NCBI RefSeq assembly: GCF_022662305.1
Contig: NZ_JAKNQH010000002.1
Location: forward strand, 556,752-620,751
DNA length: 64,000 nt
Direction: 5' to 3'
Source of the DNA: Sphingomonas sp. BAUL-RG-20F-R05-02
Lineage (GTDB): Bacteria > Pseudomonadota > Alphaproteobacteria > Sphingomonadales > Sphingomonadaceae
Shown: one piece after another, positions 34,655 to 43,394 of the stretch
Position numbering within the stretch: position 1 is the first letter of the stretch
Layout of the letters: each line of letters starts with the position of its first letter
Made by a program: the position numbers and the translations under genes
Notes under the pieces: generated by a model
The model's input: only the letters and a program-made list of their open reading frames with translations
Databases searched by the model: none
What the model was told of the DNA's origin: nothing

Positions 34655-35563
34655 CTATTCGCGCGTGCGGCCGAAGTCGGGCGCGGGATCGTCCTGCCCC
34701 GAATCGATGATCGAGCGACGCACCGCTCGCGTGCGGGTGAACAGATCGAACAGTTCGTCGCCCTTGCCCCAGCGGATCGCGCGTTGCAGCGCGCTTAGAT
34801 CCTCCGAGAAACGCTGCAGCATATCGAGCACGGCCTCGCGATTGGAGAGGAATACGTCGCGCCACATGGTCGGATCGGACGCGGCGATGCGGGTGAAGTC
34901 GCGGAAGCCGCCCGCGGAATATTTGATGACCTCGGAACTGGTGACTTCCTCCATGTCCGAGGCGGTGCCGACGATCGTATAGGCGATCAGGTGCGGCAGG
35001 TGACTGGTGATCGCCAGCACCCGGTCGTGATGATCGGGCGCCATCGTCTCGACCTCGGCACCCAACCGCCGCCAGAACTCGCACACCCGCTCGACCGCGA
35101 ACGGGGCCGCGCCCTCCGGCGGCGTGACGATGCACCAGCGATGTTTGAACAGGGTGGCGAAGCCCGCTTCCGGTCCGCTGTTCTCGGTCCCTGCCACCGG
35201 ATGCGCGGGGATGACGGTCGCGCCCGGCAGTGCCTCGGCGAGCGCGCGCACCACCTCCGCCTTGCATGAGCCGACATCGCTGACGATCGCGTCGGCGGGC
35301 AGATCCTCCGCGAACGCCGCCGCCGCCCGCCCCATCGCACCGACCGGTACGCACAGGATGACGAGATCCGCGTCGATCACGCTTGCACCCGGCGTGTCGG
35401 TGACATCGTCGAACAGGCCGAGCCGGTCGGCGGTGGCGCGCACGCCTGCATCGGCATCGTAGCCGGTCAGCCGCACGCTCGGCATCGTGGCGCGCACCGC
35501 GCGGGCGATGGAGGAGCCGATCAAGCCTATGCCGATCACGGTGACGCGGGAAAAAGGCAGCAT
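34655..35563 (-). CDS. tyrC: Prephenate/arogenate dehydrogenase
   Basis: A 302-residue NAD(P)-dependent dehydrogenase of tyrosine synthesis, oxidising prephenate or arogenate with loss of CO2. It has the dinucleotide loop GIGLIGSSIARAVR (8-21), VSDVGSCK, HPVAGTENSG (catalytic His region) and APDHHDRVLAITSHLPHLIAY. No chorismate mutase or ACT domain is fused. The start is ATG 35563; ATG 35575 would add four residues, and neither has a clear ribosome site. It is divergent from the amine oxidase gene. Confidence 0.88.
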   Translation of the reverse strand: MLPFSRVTVIGIGLIGSSIARAVRATMPSVRLTGYDADAGVRATADRLGLFDDVTDTPGASVIDADLVILCVPVGAMGRAAAAFAEDLPADAIVSDVGSCKAEVVRALAEALPGATVIPAHPVAGTENSGPEAGFATLFKHRWCIVTPPEGAAPFAVERVCEFWRRLGAEVETMAPDHHDRVLAITSHLPHLIAYTIVGTASDMEEVTSSEVIKYSAGGFRDFTRIAASDPTMWRDVFLSNREAVLDMLQRFSEDLSALQRAIRWGKGDELFDLFTRTRAVRRSIIDSGQDDPAPDFGRTRE

Positions 35564-35666
35564 GGGCGATCGCATGACGGATGCGGGCGGGTATGGCAAG
35601 TTGGGCAAGGCCAAGCTGGCACTCTGCCGCGCGGCTGCTATCAGGGCGCGGGACGAAGGGGCGGCG

Positions 35667-37235
35667 ATGCGCGGTAGCGGGTTTGTATGGGAGGCGCTGG
35701 CAGCGGCCAGACGGCTGAACCTGAAGGATATGGGGGTTGCGGCGCCGGCGCCGGGTGCGCCCGGCGCGACGCGGCGCGCGGTGCTGGCCGCGCTCGGCGC
35801 CGGCGGTATCGCGGCGGCGCTGCCACGCCCGGCCTATGCCGCGCCGATCGCGCCCGGCCCGGTGGCGATCATCGGCGGCGGCATGGCGGGTTTGAGCGCG
35901 CTGTGGCACCTGACGCAGGCCGGCATCGACGCGCGGCTGTACGAGGCGCGACTGCGATTGGGCGGACGGATGTGGACCTCCAAGGTCGCGGGCCAGCCGG
36001 CGATCGAAATGGGCGGGCAATTCGTCAACACCGATCATGCCGACATGCACGCGCTGTGTCGCGAGTTCGGCCTCGCGCTGATCGACCGCAAGGGCTTCGC
36101 GCACCGCACCATGGTCGTGCAGAACGGCAAGGAGATCGCCGAGGGCAAGCTCGCCGCCGGCCTTCGCGGGATCGCGGGGCAGATCGATGCGGATGCGGTG
36201 CGGCTCGACCAGAATTACGCCACGGTCTCGCTCGATCTCGATCGGCTGAGCTTCACCGACTATCTCGACAAATATGCGCGCCTGATGCCCGATCCGTGGG
36301 TGCGGCAGTTGATGGAAGCGACCGCCCGCACCGAATATGGCTGCGAGCCCGTCCAGGCCTCCGCGATCGAGCTGATCTTCAACCTGCCGGCGATCGAGGG
36401 GCGGCGCATCGACGTGCTCAGCCGCAGCGACGAACGCTTCCTCATCAGCGGCGGCAGCAGCGCGCTGGTCGCGGCGATGGCGCAACGGCTCGGCGGGCGG
36501 ATCTCGACCGGCAAGCTTGTGAAGCGGGTCGACGCGCTTGGCTCGGGCGTGCGGCTGGTGTTCGCGGACGGCAAGACCGCCGACGCCTCCGCCGTGATCG
36601 TCGCGACGCCAGCGGGCATCACCCGCAACATCGCCTTCACCCTGCCGCTGCCGCCGCTGTGGCAGCGCTTCATCGCCGAGGTGGGCTTGGGCAAGAACGA
36701 GAAGGTGCAGGCGGTGACACCGACCCGGCCGTGGGAAAAGCCGATCGGCCGTGGTGGCGAGGTTTGGGACGTGAGTGCGAAATCCGGCGTCTCGCAGGGC
36801 TGGGACGCGGGCGTACGCCCCGCGACCGGGGCGGGTGGCGTATGGAACTGGTATCTTGGTGGCGATCAGGTAACGGCGGCGGCCACCGGCGACGCGCGCG
36901 CGCAGGCGAAACGCTTTGCCGCGCAGGTCGAGAGCGGACTGCCCGGGATGGTCGCGGCAAGCGGCGCGGCGCGGCGTAGCGCATGGCACCGCGACCCGAT
37001 GACGATGGGCGGCTATGTCAACTTCCGCCCCGGCCAGCTCACCCGTTTCGGCCGGCTGATCTGGACCGAGACGGACGGCATCGCCAGCCGCCCGGTGCCG
37101 TCCGGGCCGGTACACTTCGCCGGCGAGCATCTCTCCGACGCCTATCCCGGCTATATGAACGGCGGCGCGCAGACGGGACGGCTGGCGGCGGAGGCGATCA
37201 TCGCCGCACGCGCGCCGGCGCGGCGATTCGGCTAG
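35667..37235 (+). CDS. FAD-dependent amine oxidase with Tat signal
   Basis: A 522-residue flavin monoamine oxidase family protein. The N-terminus has a twin-arginine signal (TRRAVLAALGAGGIAAALP ending AYA), so it is probably exported folded. The dinucleotide motif VAIIGGGMAGLSALWHLTQAG follows, then LRLGGRMWT and near the C-terminus FAGEHLSDAYPGYMNGGAQTGRLAAE (FAD contact). The substrate amine is unknown. I chose ATG 35667, with GAAGGGG six bases upstream; ATG 35562 or 35574 would run into the tyrC start region. Confidence 0.82.
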   Translation: MRGSGFVWEALAAARRLNLKDMGVAAPAPGAPGATRRAVLAALGAGGIAAALPRPAYAAPIAPGPVAIIGGGMAGLSALWHLTQAGIDARLYEARLRLGGRMWTSKVAGQPAIEMGGQFVNTDHADMHALCREFGLALIDRKGFAHRTMVVQNGKEIAEGKLAAGLRGIAGQIDADAVRLDQNYATVSLDLDRLSFTDYLDKYARLMPDPWVRQLMEATARTEYGCEPVQASAIELIFNLPAIEGRRIDVLSRSDERFLISGGSSALVAAMAQRLGGRISTGKLVKRVDALGSGVRLVFADGKTADASAVIVATPAGITRNIAFTLPLPPLWQRFIAEVGLGKNEKVQAVTPTRPWEKPIGRGGEVWDVSAKSGVSQGWDAGVRPATGAGGVWNWYLGGDQVTAAATGDARAQAKRFAAQVESGLPGMVAASGAARRSAWHRDPMTMGGYVNFRPGQLTRFGRLIWTETDGIASRPVPSGPVHFAGEHLSDAYPGYMNGGAQTGRLAAEAIIAARAPARRFG

Positions 37236-37243
37236 ACACGGCT

Positions 37244-37681
37244 ATGGTCGAGATCATCCTGTCCGACGACACAGAGCGCTTGCAGGTCGCGCGCATCCAT
37301 GGCTGGCTTGCGTCGAGCTACTGGTCGCCCGGCATCGCGCGCGAGAAGGTCGAGCGGGCGATTCGCGGCTCGCACTGCCTCGGCGCGTACCGCGCGGGCG
37401 AACAGGTCGGCTTCGCGCGGATGATTACCGATCATGCGACGTTCGCGTGGCTTGCCGATGTCTGGGTCGACGAGGGCGCACGCGGGCAAGGCCTCGGGCG
37501 CGCGATGGTGCAGTGGTTCCTCGACCATCCAGACTTTGCCGAACTACGCCGCATCGCGCTCGTCACGATGGACGCGCACGGCGTCTACGCGGCACTCGGC
37601 TTCCACGCGCCGGTGCGCCCCGACCGGTTCATGGAGCGGCTTGCGCCCGGCATCGCGGATATGCTGCGCGCGCAGCCGTAA
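37244..37681 (+). CDS. GNAT family N-acetyltransferase
   Basis: A 145-residue acetyltransferase, with ITDHATFAWLADVWVDEGARGQGLGRAMVQWFLDHP giving the acetyl-CoA pyrophosphate loop (EGARGQGLGRAM). ALVTMDAHGVYAALGFHAP near the C-terminus is typical of the COG0454/YpeA-like group. The acceptor is unknown. It follows the amine oxidase by 8 bp on the same strand, so the two are probably cotranscribed. Confidence 0.85.
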   Translation: MVEIILSDDTERLQVARIHGWLASSYWSPGIAREKVERAIRGSHCLGAYRAGEQVGFARMITDHATFAWLADVWVDEGARGQGLGRAMVQWFLDHPDFAELRRIALVTMDAHGVYAALGFHAPVRPDRFMERLAPGIADMLRAQP

Positions 37682-37688
37682 CCGTCGC

Positions 37689-38213
37689 TCAGCGGCGTCC
37701 GGCTTCGATCGCGCGGAAGCGCGACATCACGTCCGCCGCCAGAACGAGCAGACCCTGATGCTGAAGCGGTGTGAGCCCCTCACGCGGTTTGGTGTCGATC
37801 ACACACAGCGCACCGAGCGGGACGCCCGCGTCGCTGATAAGCGGCGCGCCTGCGTAGAAGCGGATGTACGGCTCCCCGGTGACCAAGGCGGTATCGGCGA
37901 AGCGGGGGTCGTTCAGCGCGTCGGGCACGACCATCACGTCGTCGCCGAGCATCGCGAACTGGCAGAACGACATATCGCGTGGGGTGGCGATCAGTTCGGT
38001 GCCGGTGCGCGAGACGAAGCACTGGATATGCTCCTCGACCAAACTCACCAGCGCGACCGGCGTGTCGCACAGGGCGCCTGCAAAATCGGTGATACGCCTG
38101 AGCGCGGCGCTGCCGGCCAGGGTGGTCAAATCATAGGCGGCAAGCGCTTCGGCACGGACCGTTTCGTCAAGCCGCCAGCCGCGTCCCGCGGCCGGCCTGC
38201 GTTTGTCGACCAT
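37689..38213 (-). CDS. Stand-alone GAF domain protein
   Basis: A 174-residue protein that is a single GAF domain (about 30-168): LRRITDFAGALCDTPVALVSLVEEHIQCFVSR, FCQFAML, FYAGAPLISDAGVPLGALCVIDTKPR. It resembles the GAF modules at the N-terminus of sensor kinases and cyclases but carries no output domain; a Cys in SFCQFAML sits where some such domains bind a chromophore or metal. The start is ATG 38213. It begins two bases after the ssb stop, so it is probably expressed with ssb. Confidence 0.8.
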   Translation of the reverse strand: MVDKRRPAAGRGWRLDETVRAEALAAYDLTTLAGSAALRRITDFAGALCDTPVALVSLVEEHIQCFVSRTGTELIATPRDMSFCQFAMLGDDVMVVPDALNDPRFADTALVTGEPYIRFYAGAPLISDAGVPLGALCVIDTKPREGLTPLQHQGLLVLAADVMSRFRAIEAGRR

Positions 38214-38215
38214 CC

Positions 38216-38761
38216 TTAGAACGGAACGTCGTCATCGAGATCGTCTGCGAAGCCGCCGCCGCGGTTGCCCCCGGCCGGCTGGCTCGAGCGGCCACCGCCA
38301 CCGCCGCCATAGCCGCCGCGCGAACCACCGCCGCCGCCGCCGCCGAAGTCCTCGTTACCGCCGAAATCGTCGCGAACGGCATTGCCGCCACCACCACCTG
38401 CACCGCCGCCGGGACCGTCGAGCATGGTCAGCACCGCATTGAAGCCCTGCAACACGATTTCGGTCGAATACTTATCCTGGCCCTGCGCGTCCTGCCACTT
38501 CCGCGTCTGAAGCTGGCCCTCGATATAGACCTTGCTGCCCTTGCGCAGAAACCGTTCGGCGACGTTGGCGAGACCTTCGCTGAAGATCGCGACCGAATGC
38601 CACTCGGTCTTTTCCTTGCGCTCGCCCGAATTGCGATCCTTCCACGATTCGGAGGTGGCGATGCGCAGGTTGACCACCTTGCCGCCGTTCTGGAACGAGC
38701 GGCTCTCCGGGTCGCGCCCGAGATTGCCGACCAGAATCACTTTATTGACGCTACCCGCCAT
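38216..38761 (-). CDS. ssb: Single-stranded DNA-binding protein
   Basis: A 181-residue SSB. The N-terminal OB fold (1-110) starts [21 protein letters not shown] and has the conserved [31 protein letters not shown] stretch. A Gly-rich disordered linker (about 118-170) follows, and the acidic tail DDLDDDVPF is the docking site for repair and replication partners. The start is ATG 38761. No SOS box is visible in the short gap from feoB. Confidence 0.95.
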   Translation of the reverse strand: MAGSVNKVILVGNLGRDPESRSFQNGGKVVNLRIATSESWKDRNSGERKEKTEWHSVAIFSEGLANVAERFLRKGSKVYIEGQLQTRKWQDAQGQDKYSTEIVLQGFNAVLTMLDGPGGGAGGGGGNAVRDDFGGNEDFGGGGGGGSRGGYGGGGGGRSSQPAGGNRGGGFADDLDDDVPF

Positions 38762-38769
38762 CGATTATC

Positions 38770-40635
38770 CTAAAGCCCGAAGAATTTTGCGACCCAGTAG
38801 GTCGCGCCGGCGGCACCGTAGGCGAGCACGAACAAATATCCAACCATGAACGCCGGCCATTTCCACCCGTTTGTCTCACGACGGGTAACCGCGATGGTGG
38901 AGATACATTGCGGCGCGAACACGAACCACATCAGGAAGGCGAGCGCGGTCGGCAGGCTCCAGCGCGCGTGCAGGGTGGTCGCGATCTGCGCCTCGCCGCC
39001 ATCATTGCCGGATTCATCAATGGCATAGACCGTGCCGAGTGCCGCCACCGCCACTTCGCGCGCCGCCATCGCCGGGATCAGCGCGAGCACGATGTCGCGA
39101 TTGAAGCCGATCGGGCGAAAGGCCGGCTCGATGCCGTTGGCGATCCGGCCGGCGACCGAATAGTTGACCGGGGAGACGTGCGCGCCTTCGGGCGGCTTGG
39201 GGAAACTCAGCAGCGCCCACAGCACGATGGTGGTGAAGGCGATGGTCGTACCGGCGCGCTTGAGGAAGATCGCCGCCCGGCTCCACAGCCCGATGGCAAG
39301 GTGGTTGAGCCGGGGCAGCTGATATTTCGGCATTTCCATCATGAAGCCCGACGATGCGCCCTGCGTCACCGTCTTGCGCAACACGACGGCGACGACGAAC
39401 GCGCCGACCACACCCATGATGTAGAGGCCAAGCATCACCAGCCCCTGCAAGCCGACGCCGGGCAGCACGCGCACATTGGGGATCAGCGCGCCGATGATGA
39501 GCGTGTAGACCGGCAGCCGCGCCGAACACGTCATCAGCGGCGCGATCAGGATGGTGGTGAGCCGGTCCTTCTCGTCGTCGATCGTGCGGGTCGACATGAT
39601 GCCGGGCACCGCACAGGCGAACGACGACAGCAGCGGAATGAACGCGCGGCCTGACAGGCCGGCATGCGCCATCAGCCGGTCCATCAGGAACGCGGCGCGC
39701 ACCATGTAGCCGCTCGCCTCCAGCACCAGGATGAACAGGAACATGACGAGGATCTGCGGCAGGAACTTGATGACCGCGCCGACCCCGGCGATCACGCCAT
39801 CGGTCAGGAGCGAGCGGAGAACCGAATCGGGCATCACCTGCTTGACGAGGCCGGACAGCGCATCGAACCCGGCAGCGATGGCGTCGGCGGGGGCGGCGCC
39901 CGCCCAGAACACCGTCTGGAACATCACGAACAGGATCGCGAGCAGCATCACCACGCCCGACACCGGATGCAGCGCGACCGCGTCGAGCGCATTGCCCCAG
40001 CGCCGCACCGGCGCCTCCGACACGGTCGCGAGCGCGGCGATCTTGCGCGCACGCCGTTGCAGCGTCGCGATGTCGTCCGCGATGCTGCCGTCGCTTGCCC
40101 GCAGCCGCGTCGCCGCGCCGCCGATAAGGATGCCGTCGAGCCGGTCGCGCAGGTCGTCCAGGCCGCGCCGCCGCACCGCCACCGTCGGCACCACCGGCAC
40201 GCCGAGTTCGCGCGACAGCAAGTCCGGATCTAGCTTCAGCCCGTCACGCTCGGCGAGATCGACCATGTTCAGCGCGACCACCACCGGCAGGCCGAGCGCG
40301 ATCAGTTGCAGCGTAAAGCGCAGATGGTTGTCGAGGTTGGACGCATCGACCACCACCACCAGCGCGTCGGGCAGCCGCTCGCCGGCCTGCGTACCGGTCA
40401 GGAAATCGCGCGTCACGCGCTCGTCTGGACTGGAGGGTTCGAGGCTGTACGCGCCGGGCAGGTCGACCAGTTCGACCGGGCGGCCATCGGGGAGTACCAG
40501 CCGACCCGAATGGCGTTCTACGGTGACGCCGGGGTAATTGCCGACCTTCTGACGCGCACCGGTGAGCGCGTTGAACAGGGCGCTCTTGCCGGCGTTGGGA
40601 TTGCCGACCAGCGCCACCAGCGGCGCGGCGTTCAT
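38770..40635 (-). CDS. feoB: Ferrous iron transport protein B
   Basis: A 621-residue GTP-gated Fe2+ importer. N-terminal G protein: GNPNAGKSALF (11-21), PGVTVE switch, DLPGAYSL (G3) and ALNMVD (G4). A helical spacer follows, then a polytopic membrane domain with two Gate motifs (LLSSFACAVPGIMSTRTIDDEKDRL is the first). It is shorter than E. coli FeoB (773 residues) at the C-terminus, as in many Alphaproteobacteria. It lies 16 bp after feoA in the same operon, under the Fur box. No feoC is present. Confidence 0.95.
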   Translation of the reverse strand: MNAAPLVALVGNPNAGKSALFNALTGARQKVGNYPGVTVERHSGRLVLPDGRPVELVDLPGAYSLEPSSPDERVTRDFLTGTQAGERLPDALVVVVDASNLDNHLRFTLQLIALGLPVVVALNMVDLAERDGLKLDPDLLSRELGVPVVPTVAVRRRGLDDLRDRLDGILIGGAATRLRASDGSIADDIATLQRRARKIAALATVSEAPVRRWGNALDAVALHPVSGVVMLLAILFVMFQTVFWAGAAPADAIAAGFDALSGLVKQVMPDSVLRSLLTDGVIAGVGAVIKFLPQILVMFLFILVLEASGYMVRAAFLMDRLMAHAGLSGRAFIPLLSSFACAVPGIMSTRTIDDEKDRLTTILIAPLMTCSARLPVYTLIIGALIPNVRVLPGVGLQGLVMLGLYIMGVVGAFVVAVVLRKTVTQGASSGFMMEMPKYQLPRLNHLAIGLWSRAAIFLKRAGTTIAFTTIVLWALLSFPKPPEGAHVSPVNYSVAGRIANGIEPAFRPIGFNRDIVLALIPAMAAREVAVAALGTVYAIDESGNDGGEAQIATTLHARWSLPTALAFLMWFVFAPQCISTIAVTRRETNGWKWPAFMVGYLFVLAYGAAGATYWVAKFFGL

Positions 40636-40651
40636 GTCAGGCGATCACCTG

Positions 40652-40924
40652 TCAGGCGGCTTGCGCGGAAACGCGGATCGCGTCGGCGACGGTGCGGCGT
40701 AGCGCGACGGTCATGCGGCCGATCCGGCAGGCGATCGGCCCCTTGCCGATCATCGAACGGTGCAACACCTCGACGCCGACACCTTCATCGAAGCCGAGTT
40801 CGCGCAGCCGCCGCGCTTCCGGCACGCTCAGCCGCGTCCAGTCGATCGCGGCGACAGTCGCCGGCTGACGGTTGGGCAGGGATTCAAGGCTGACACCGGA
40901 GTCGATACGCGAGAACATGTTCAT
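40652..40924 (-). CDS. feoA: Ferrous iron transport protein A
   Basis: A 90-residue SH3-like protein that helps FeoB. The domain covers about residues 14-88 (LESLPNRQPATVAAIDWTRLSVPEARRLRELGFDEG and IGRMTVALRRTVADAIRV). ATG 40924 or 40918 is taken as the start; ATG 40942 would lie inside the Fur box and give an atypical N-terminus. No clear ribosome site precedes either. Confidence 0.88.
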   Translation of the reverse strand: MNMFSRIDSGVSLESLPNRQPATVAAIDWTRLSVPEARRLRELGFDEGVGVEVLHRSMIGKGPIACRIGRMTVALRRTVADAIRVSAQAA

Positions 40925-40927
40925 GAT

Positions 40928-40946
40928 GCGACTGATTATCATTAAC
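40928..40946 (-). promoter_or_regulatory. Fur box upstream of feoA
   Basis: On the minus strand the sequence GTTAATGATAATCAGTCGC matches 15 of 19 positions of the classical Fur consensus (GATAATGATAATCATTATC). It lies 4-22 bases upstream of the chosen feoA start, so iron-loaded Fur would block the operon. Confidence 0.65.
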
Positions 40947-41005
40947 TTGCGGCGAGCACCAGCGTAATCGTACCGTTCACCTCGCCTGCGGGGCGGTCGG
41001 TCGGC

Positions 41006-41668
41006 TCACACCACCGGATAACGCAGCCGCCCAATGAAGCGCGACAGGCTCGGGCGATACGCGGCGCGCGCGAGCAGCCCGGCCTTGGTCTTCTCGAAGC
41101 GGAGGATGCCGTCGATCCGCCGCGCCAGGAACCCGCGCGTGTCCGCCCAGTCCTCACTGTCATCGTCGAGGAACACCGTCACCGTCGCCGCATAGACGCC
41201 GCCAAGGATCGTTCGCTTGGTATAGTGATTGTAGTCGGTCGCGGTATCGCCGGCTGCACGCCAAATCGTATCCGCCGCCGCCCAGCCGAGCTTCGCAGCC
41301 GTCGCGACGTTCTGCGGCAGCGCGAGAATGGCCAGCGCGCGGCGCAGCGCCTCCCGGTCCGGCGCGACGATCGCCAGACGCGCCTCGACCAGCGCGGTGA
41401 TCCGCTCGCGGATCTTCATGGTGGTGAGATCGGCGGCGGGCACACGCGCCAGCATCGCCGCGTCGACGCTGCGGAACCACGCCGCGATCATGTCGATCTG
41501 CCCGCGCGGATAGGCCAGCAGCGCGACGTCGGGGTCGACGCCAGCACCCGCGGCAGCCGTATCGCGCGCCTCGTCGCCCCAACCGTCAAACGCGGCGTTG
41601 GCGGCGATGGCGGGCGCGAGCTGGATCGCGATTTCGTCGAGCGTGGCGTCGGGGGCGATGGTCTGCAT
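41006..41668 (-). CDS. COQ9 family protein (ubiquinone synthesis)
   Basis: A 220-residue COQ9-type protein with a TetR-like helical fold that binds isoprenoid lipid and assists the COQ7 hydroxylase in ubiquinone synthesis; that role is from the mitochondrial family, and the bacterial one is inferred. Visible pieces are AAFDGWGDEARDTAA, ALLAYPRGQIDMIAAWF, AWFRSVDAAMLAR and TDYNHYTKRTILGGVYAATVTVFLDDDSED, the last being the best conserved COQ9 block. The start is ATG 41668. It is upstream of feoA on the same strand but separated by 80 bp. Confidence 0.85.
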   Translation of the reverse strand: MQTIAPDATLDEIAIQLAPAIAANAAFDGWGDEARDTAAAGAGVDPDVALLAYPRGQIDMIAAWFRSVDAAMLARVPAADLTTMKIRERITALVEARLAIVAPDREALRRALAILALPQNVATAAKLGWAAADTIWRAAGDTATDYNHYTKRTILGGVYAATVTVFLDDDSEDWADTRGFLARRIDGILRFEKTKAGLLARAAYRPSLSRFIGRLRYPVV

Positions 41669-41840
41669 GGGTGAAGTCTCCGCGCCCTGTGTGGTGCCTG
41701 CGCGCCGCCGATGCAACCGGAGCAACGTCGACCCATAGCTTTGTTTGCAGTGCAGCAGAATTTCTTGAACCCGCAGGCGGTGCCGCGCGTATCCACCGTT
41801 CCTACATTCAGACCAACAGGTACATAAAGGATTTCGCCAT

Positions 41841-42929
41841 ATGGCTTCATTGTTCGACCCGATCGCCCTTGGCGACATCCAGGCCCCCAACCGCGTGCTG
41901 ATGGCGCCGTTGACGCGTGGGCGCGCCACGCAGGACCATGTGCCGACCGAGCTGATGATCGAATACTACCGCCAGCGTGCCAGCGCCGGGCTCATCATCA
42001 GCGAAGCGACCGGAATCTCGCAACAGGGGCTCGGGTGGCCCTACGCGCCCGGGCTATGGAACGACGCGCAGGTCGCCGCGTGGAAGCCGGTGACGGATGC
42101 CGTACACGCGGCCGGCGGACGGATCGTCGCGCAGCTCTGGCATATGGGTCGGCAGGTGCATTCCTCGGTAATCGGCGAACAGCCGGTGTCGTCCTCCGCC
42201 ACCGCAACCGCGGGCGAGGCACACACCTATGACGGCAAGCAGGCGTTCGAGACGGCGCGCCCGCTCACGCTGGACGAGATCCCCGGCCTGCTCGACGATT
42301 ACGAGACCGCGACGCGTAACGCGCTCGCCGCCGGGTTCGACGGGGTGCAGATCCACGCCGCCAATGGCTATCTGATCGACCAGTTCCTGCGCGACAACGC
42401 GAACTTCCGTGACGACCGCTACGGCGGGTCGATCGAGAACCGCACGCGGCTGCTGCGCGAAGTGACCGAGCGCGTCATCTCGGTGGCCGGTGCCGGGCGG
42501 ACCTCGGTGCGGCTGTCGCCCAATGGCGATTCGCAGGGCGTGAACGATAGCAACCCGGAGCCGCTGTTCACCCATGCTGCCAAGCTGCTGTCCGATCTCG
42601 GCATCGGCTTCCTCGAACTGCGCGAGCCGGGGCCGGACGGAACGTTCGGCAAGACCGATGTACCGAAGCTGTCGCCAGCGATTCGAAAGGTGTTCGGCGG
42701 CGTGCTGGTGGTCAATTCCGATTACGACACGGCCGAAGCCGCACAGGCGGTGATCGATTCAGGCTTAGCGGACGCGGTGGCGTTCGGGCGCACCTTCCTC
42801 GCCAACCCCGACCTGCCGGAGCGGCTGAAGATCGGCGCGCCACTCAACGTGTCGGACGCGCCGACCTGGTACAGCCGTGGCCCGAAGGGCTATGTCGATT
42901 ATCCGGCGCTGGAAACGGCGGACGCCTGA
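41841..42929 (+). CDS. Alkene reductase (old yellow enzyme family)
   Basis: A 362-residue FMN-dependent ene-reductase (NemA/OYE class) that reduces activated C=C bonds of enals, enones, maleimides or nitro compounds with NAD(P)H. Features: start LFDPIALGDIQAPNRVLMAPLTR, QLWHMGRQVH, and the substrate-binding IHAANGYLIDQFLRDNANFRDDRYGGSIENR with His/Asn/Tyr in place; the C-terminal DAVAFGRTFLANPDLPERL is typical. It is monocistronic, divergent from coq9. Confidence 0.92.
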   Translation: MASLFDPIALGDIQAPNRVLMAPLTRGRATQDHVPTELMIEYYRQRASAGLIISEATGISQQGLGWPYAPGLWNDAQVAAWKPVTDAVHAAGGRIVAQLWHMGRQVHSSVIGEQPVSSSATATAGEAHTYDGKQAFETARPLTLDEIPGLLDDYETATRNALAAGFDGVQIHAANGYLIDQFLRDNANFRDDRYGGSIENRTRLLREVTERVISVAGAGRTSVRLSPNGDSQGVNDSNPEPLFTHAAKLLSDLGIGFLELREPGPDGTFGKTDVPKLSPAIRKVFGGVLVVNSDYDTAEAAQAVIDSGLADAVAFGRTFLANPDLPERLKIGAPLNVSDAPTWYSRGPKGYVDYPALETADA

Positions 42930-42935
42930 CGCTTT

Positions 42936-42965
42936 GCCCCGTTCGCCGCTATCGGCGAACGGGGC
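42936..42965. terminator. Bidirectional terminator hairpin
   Basis: A perfect 13-bp stem (42936-42948 with 42953-42965) with a CTAT loop lies between the convergent alkene reductase and ribH genes, 6 bp from each stop codon. Confidence 0.8.
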
Positions 42966-42971
42966 GCATGC

Positions 42972-43394
42972 CTAGCGGGCGAAGCGTTCGCGCAGCGCGA
43001 GCATGGCAAGCGCGGCCTTGGCCGCCTCGCCGCCCTTGTCCTTTTCATCACGCCTGGCTCGGGTCAGCGCCTGAGCTTCGTTTTCGGTGGTCAGGATACC
43101 GTTACCGATGGCGAGCCCGTCCATCGACAATGCCATCAGCCCGCGCGCGCTTTCGCCTGCGACGATCTCGAAGTGATAGGTCTCGCCCCGGATCACCACG
43201 CCGATGCCGACGAAGGCGTCATAGCGGTCGCTTTCCGCCGCCAGTGCGATCGCGCCGGGGATTTCCAGCGCGCCCGGCACGGTGATGGTTTCGTGGCTGT
43301 GCCCCGCTTGCTCGATCGCGGCGCGGGCGCCTTCGAGCAGCAGGTCGTTAAGATGCGTGTAGAAGCGGGCTTCGACGATCAGAATATGGGCCAT
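42972..43394 (-). CDS. ribH: 6,7-dimethyl-8-ribityllumazine synthase
   Basis: A 140-residue lumazine synthase, joining 5-amino-6-ribitylamino-uracil and dihydroxybutanone phosphate in the penultimate step of riboflavin synthesis. Motifs: [16 protein letters not shown] near the start, [36 protein letters not shown] (catalytic His). The start is ATG 43394, overlapping the ribB stop. It is last gene of the ribD-ribE-ribB-ribH operon. Confidence 0.93.
   Translation of the reverse strand: MAHILIVEARFYTHLNDLLLEGARAAIEQAGHSHETITVPGALEIPGAIALAAESDRYDAFVGIGVVIRGETYHFEIVAGESARGLMALSMDGLAIGNGILTTENEAQALTRARRDEKDKGGEAAKAALAMLALRERFAR

Noticed and set aside
34539..37130. 863-codon frame over tyrC and the amine oxidase
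   Set aside because: Overlaps two well-supported genes on both strands; no domain.
40928..40942. ATG 40942 as start of feoA
   Set aside because: It would place the codon inside the Fur box and give an atypical N-terminus.
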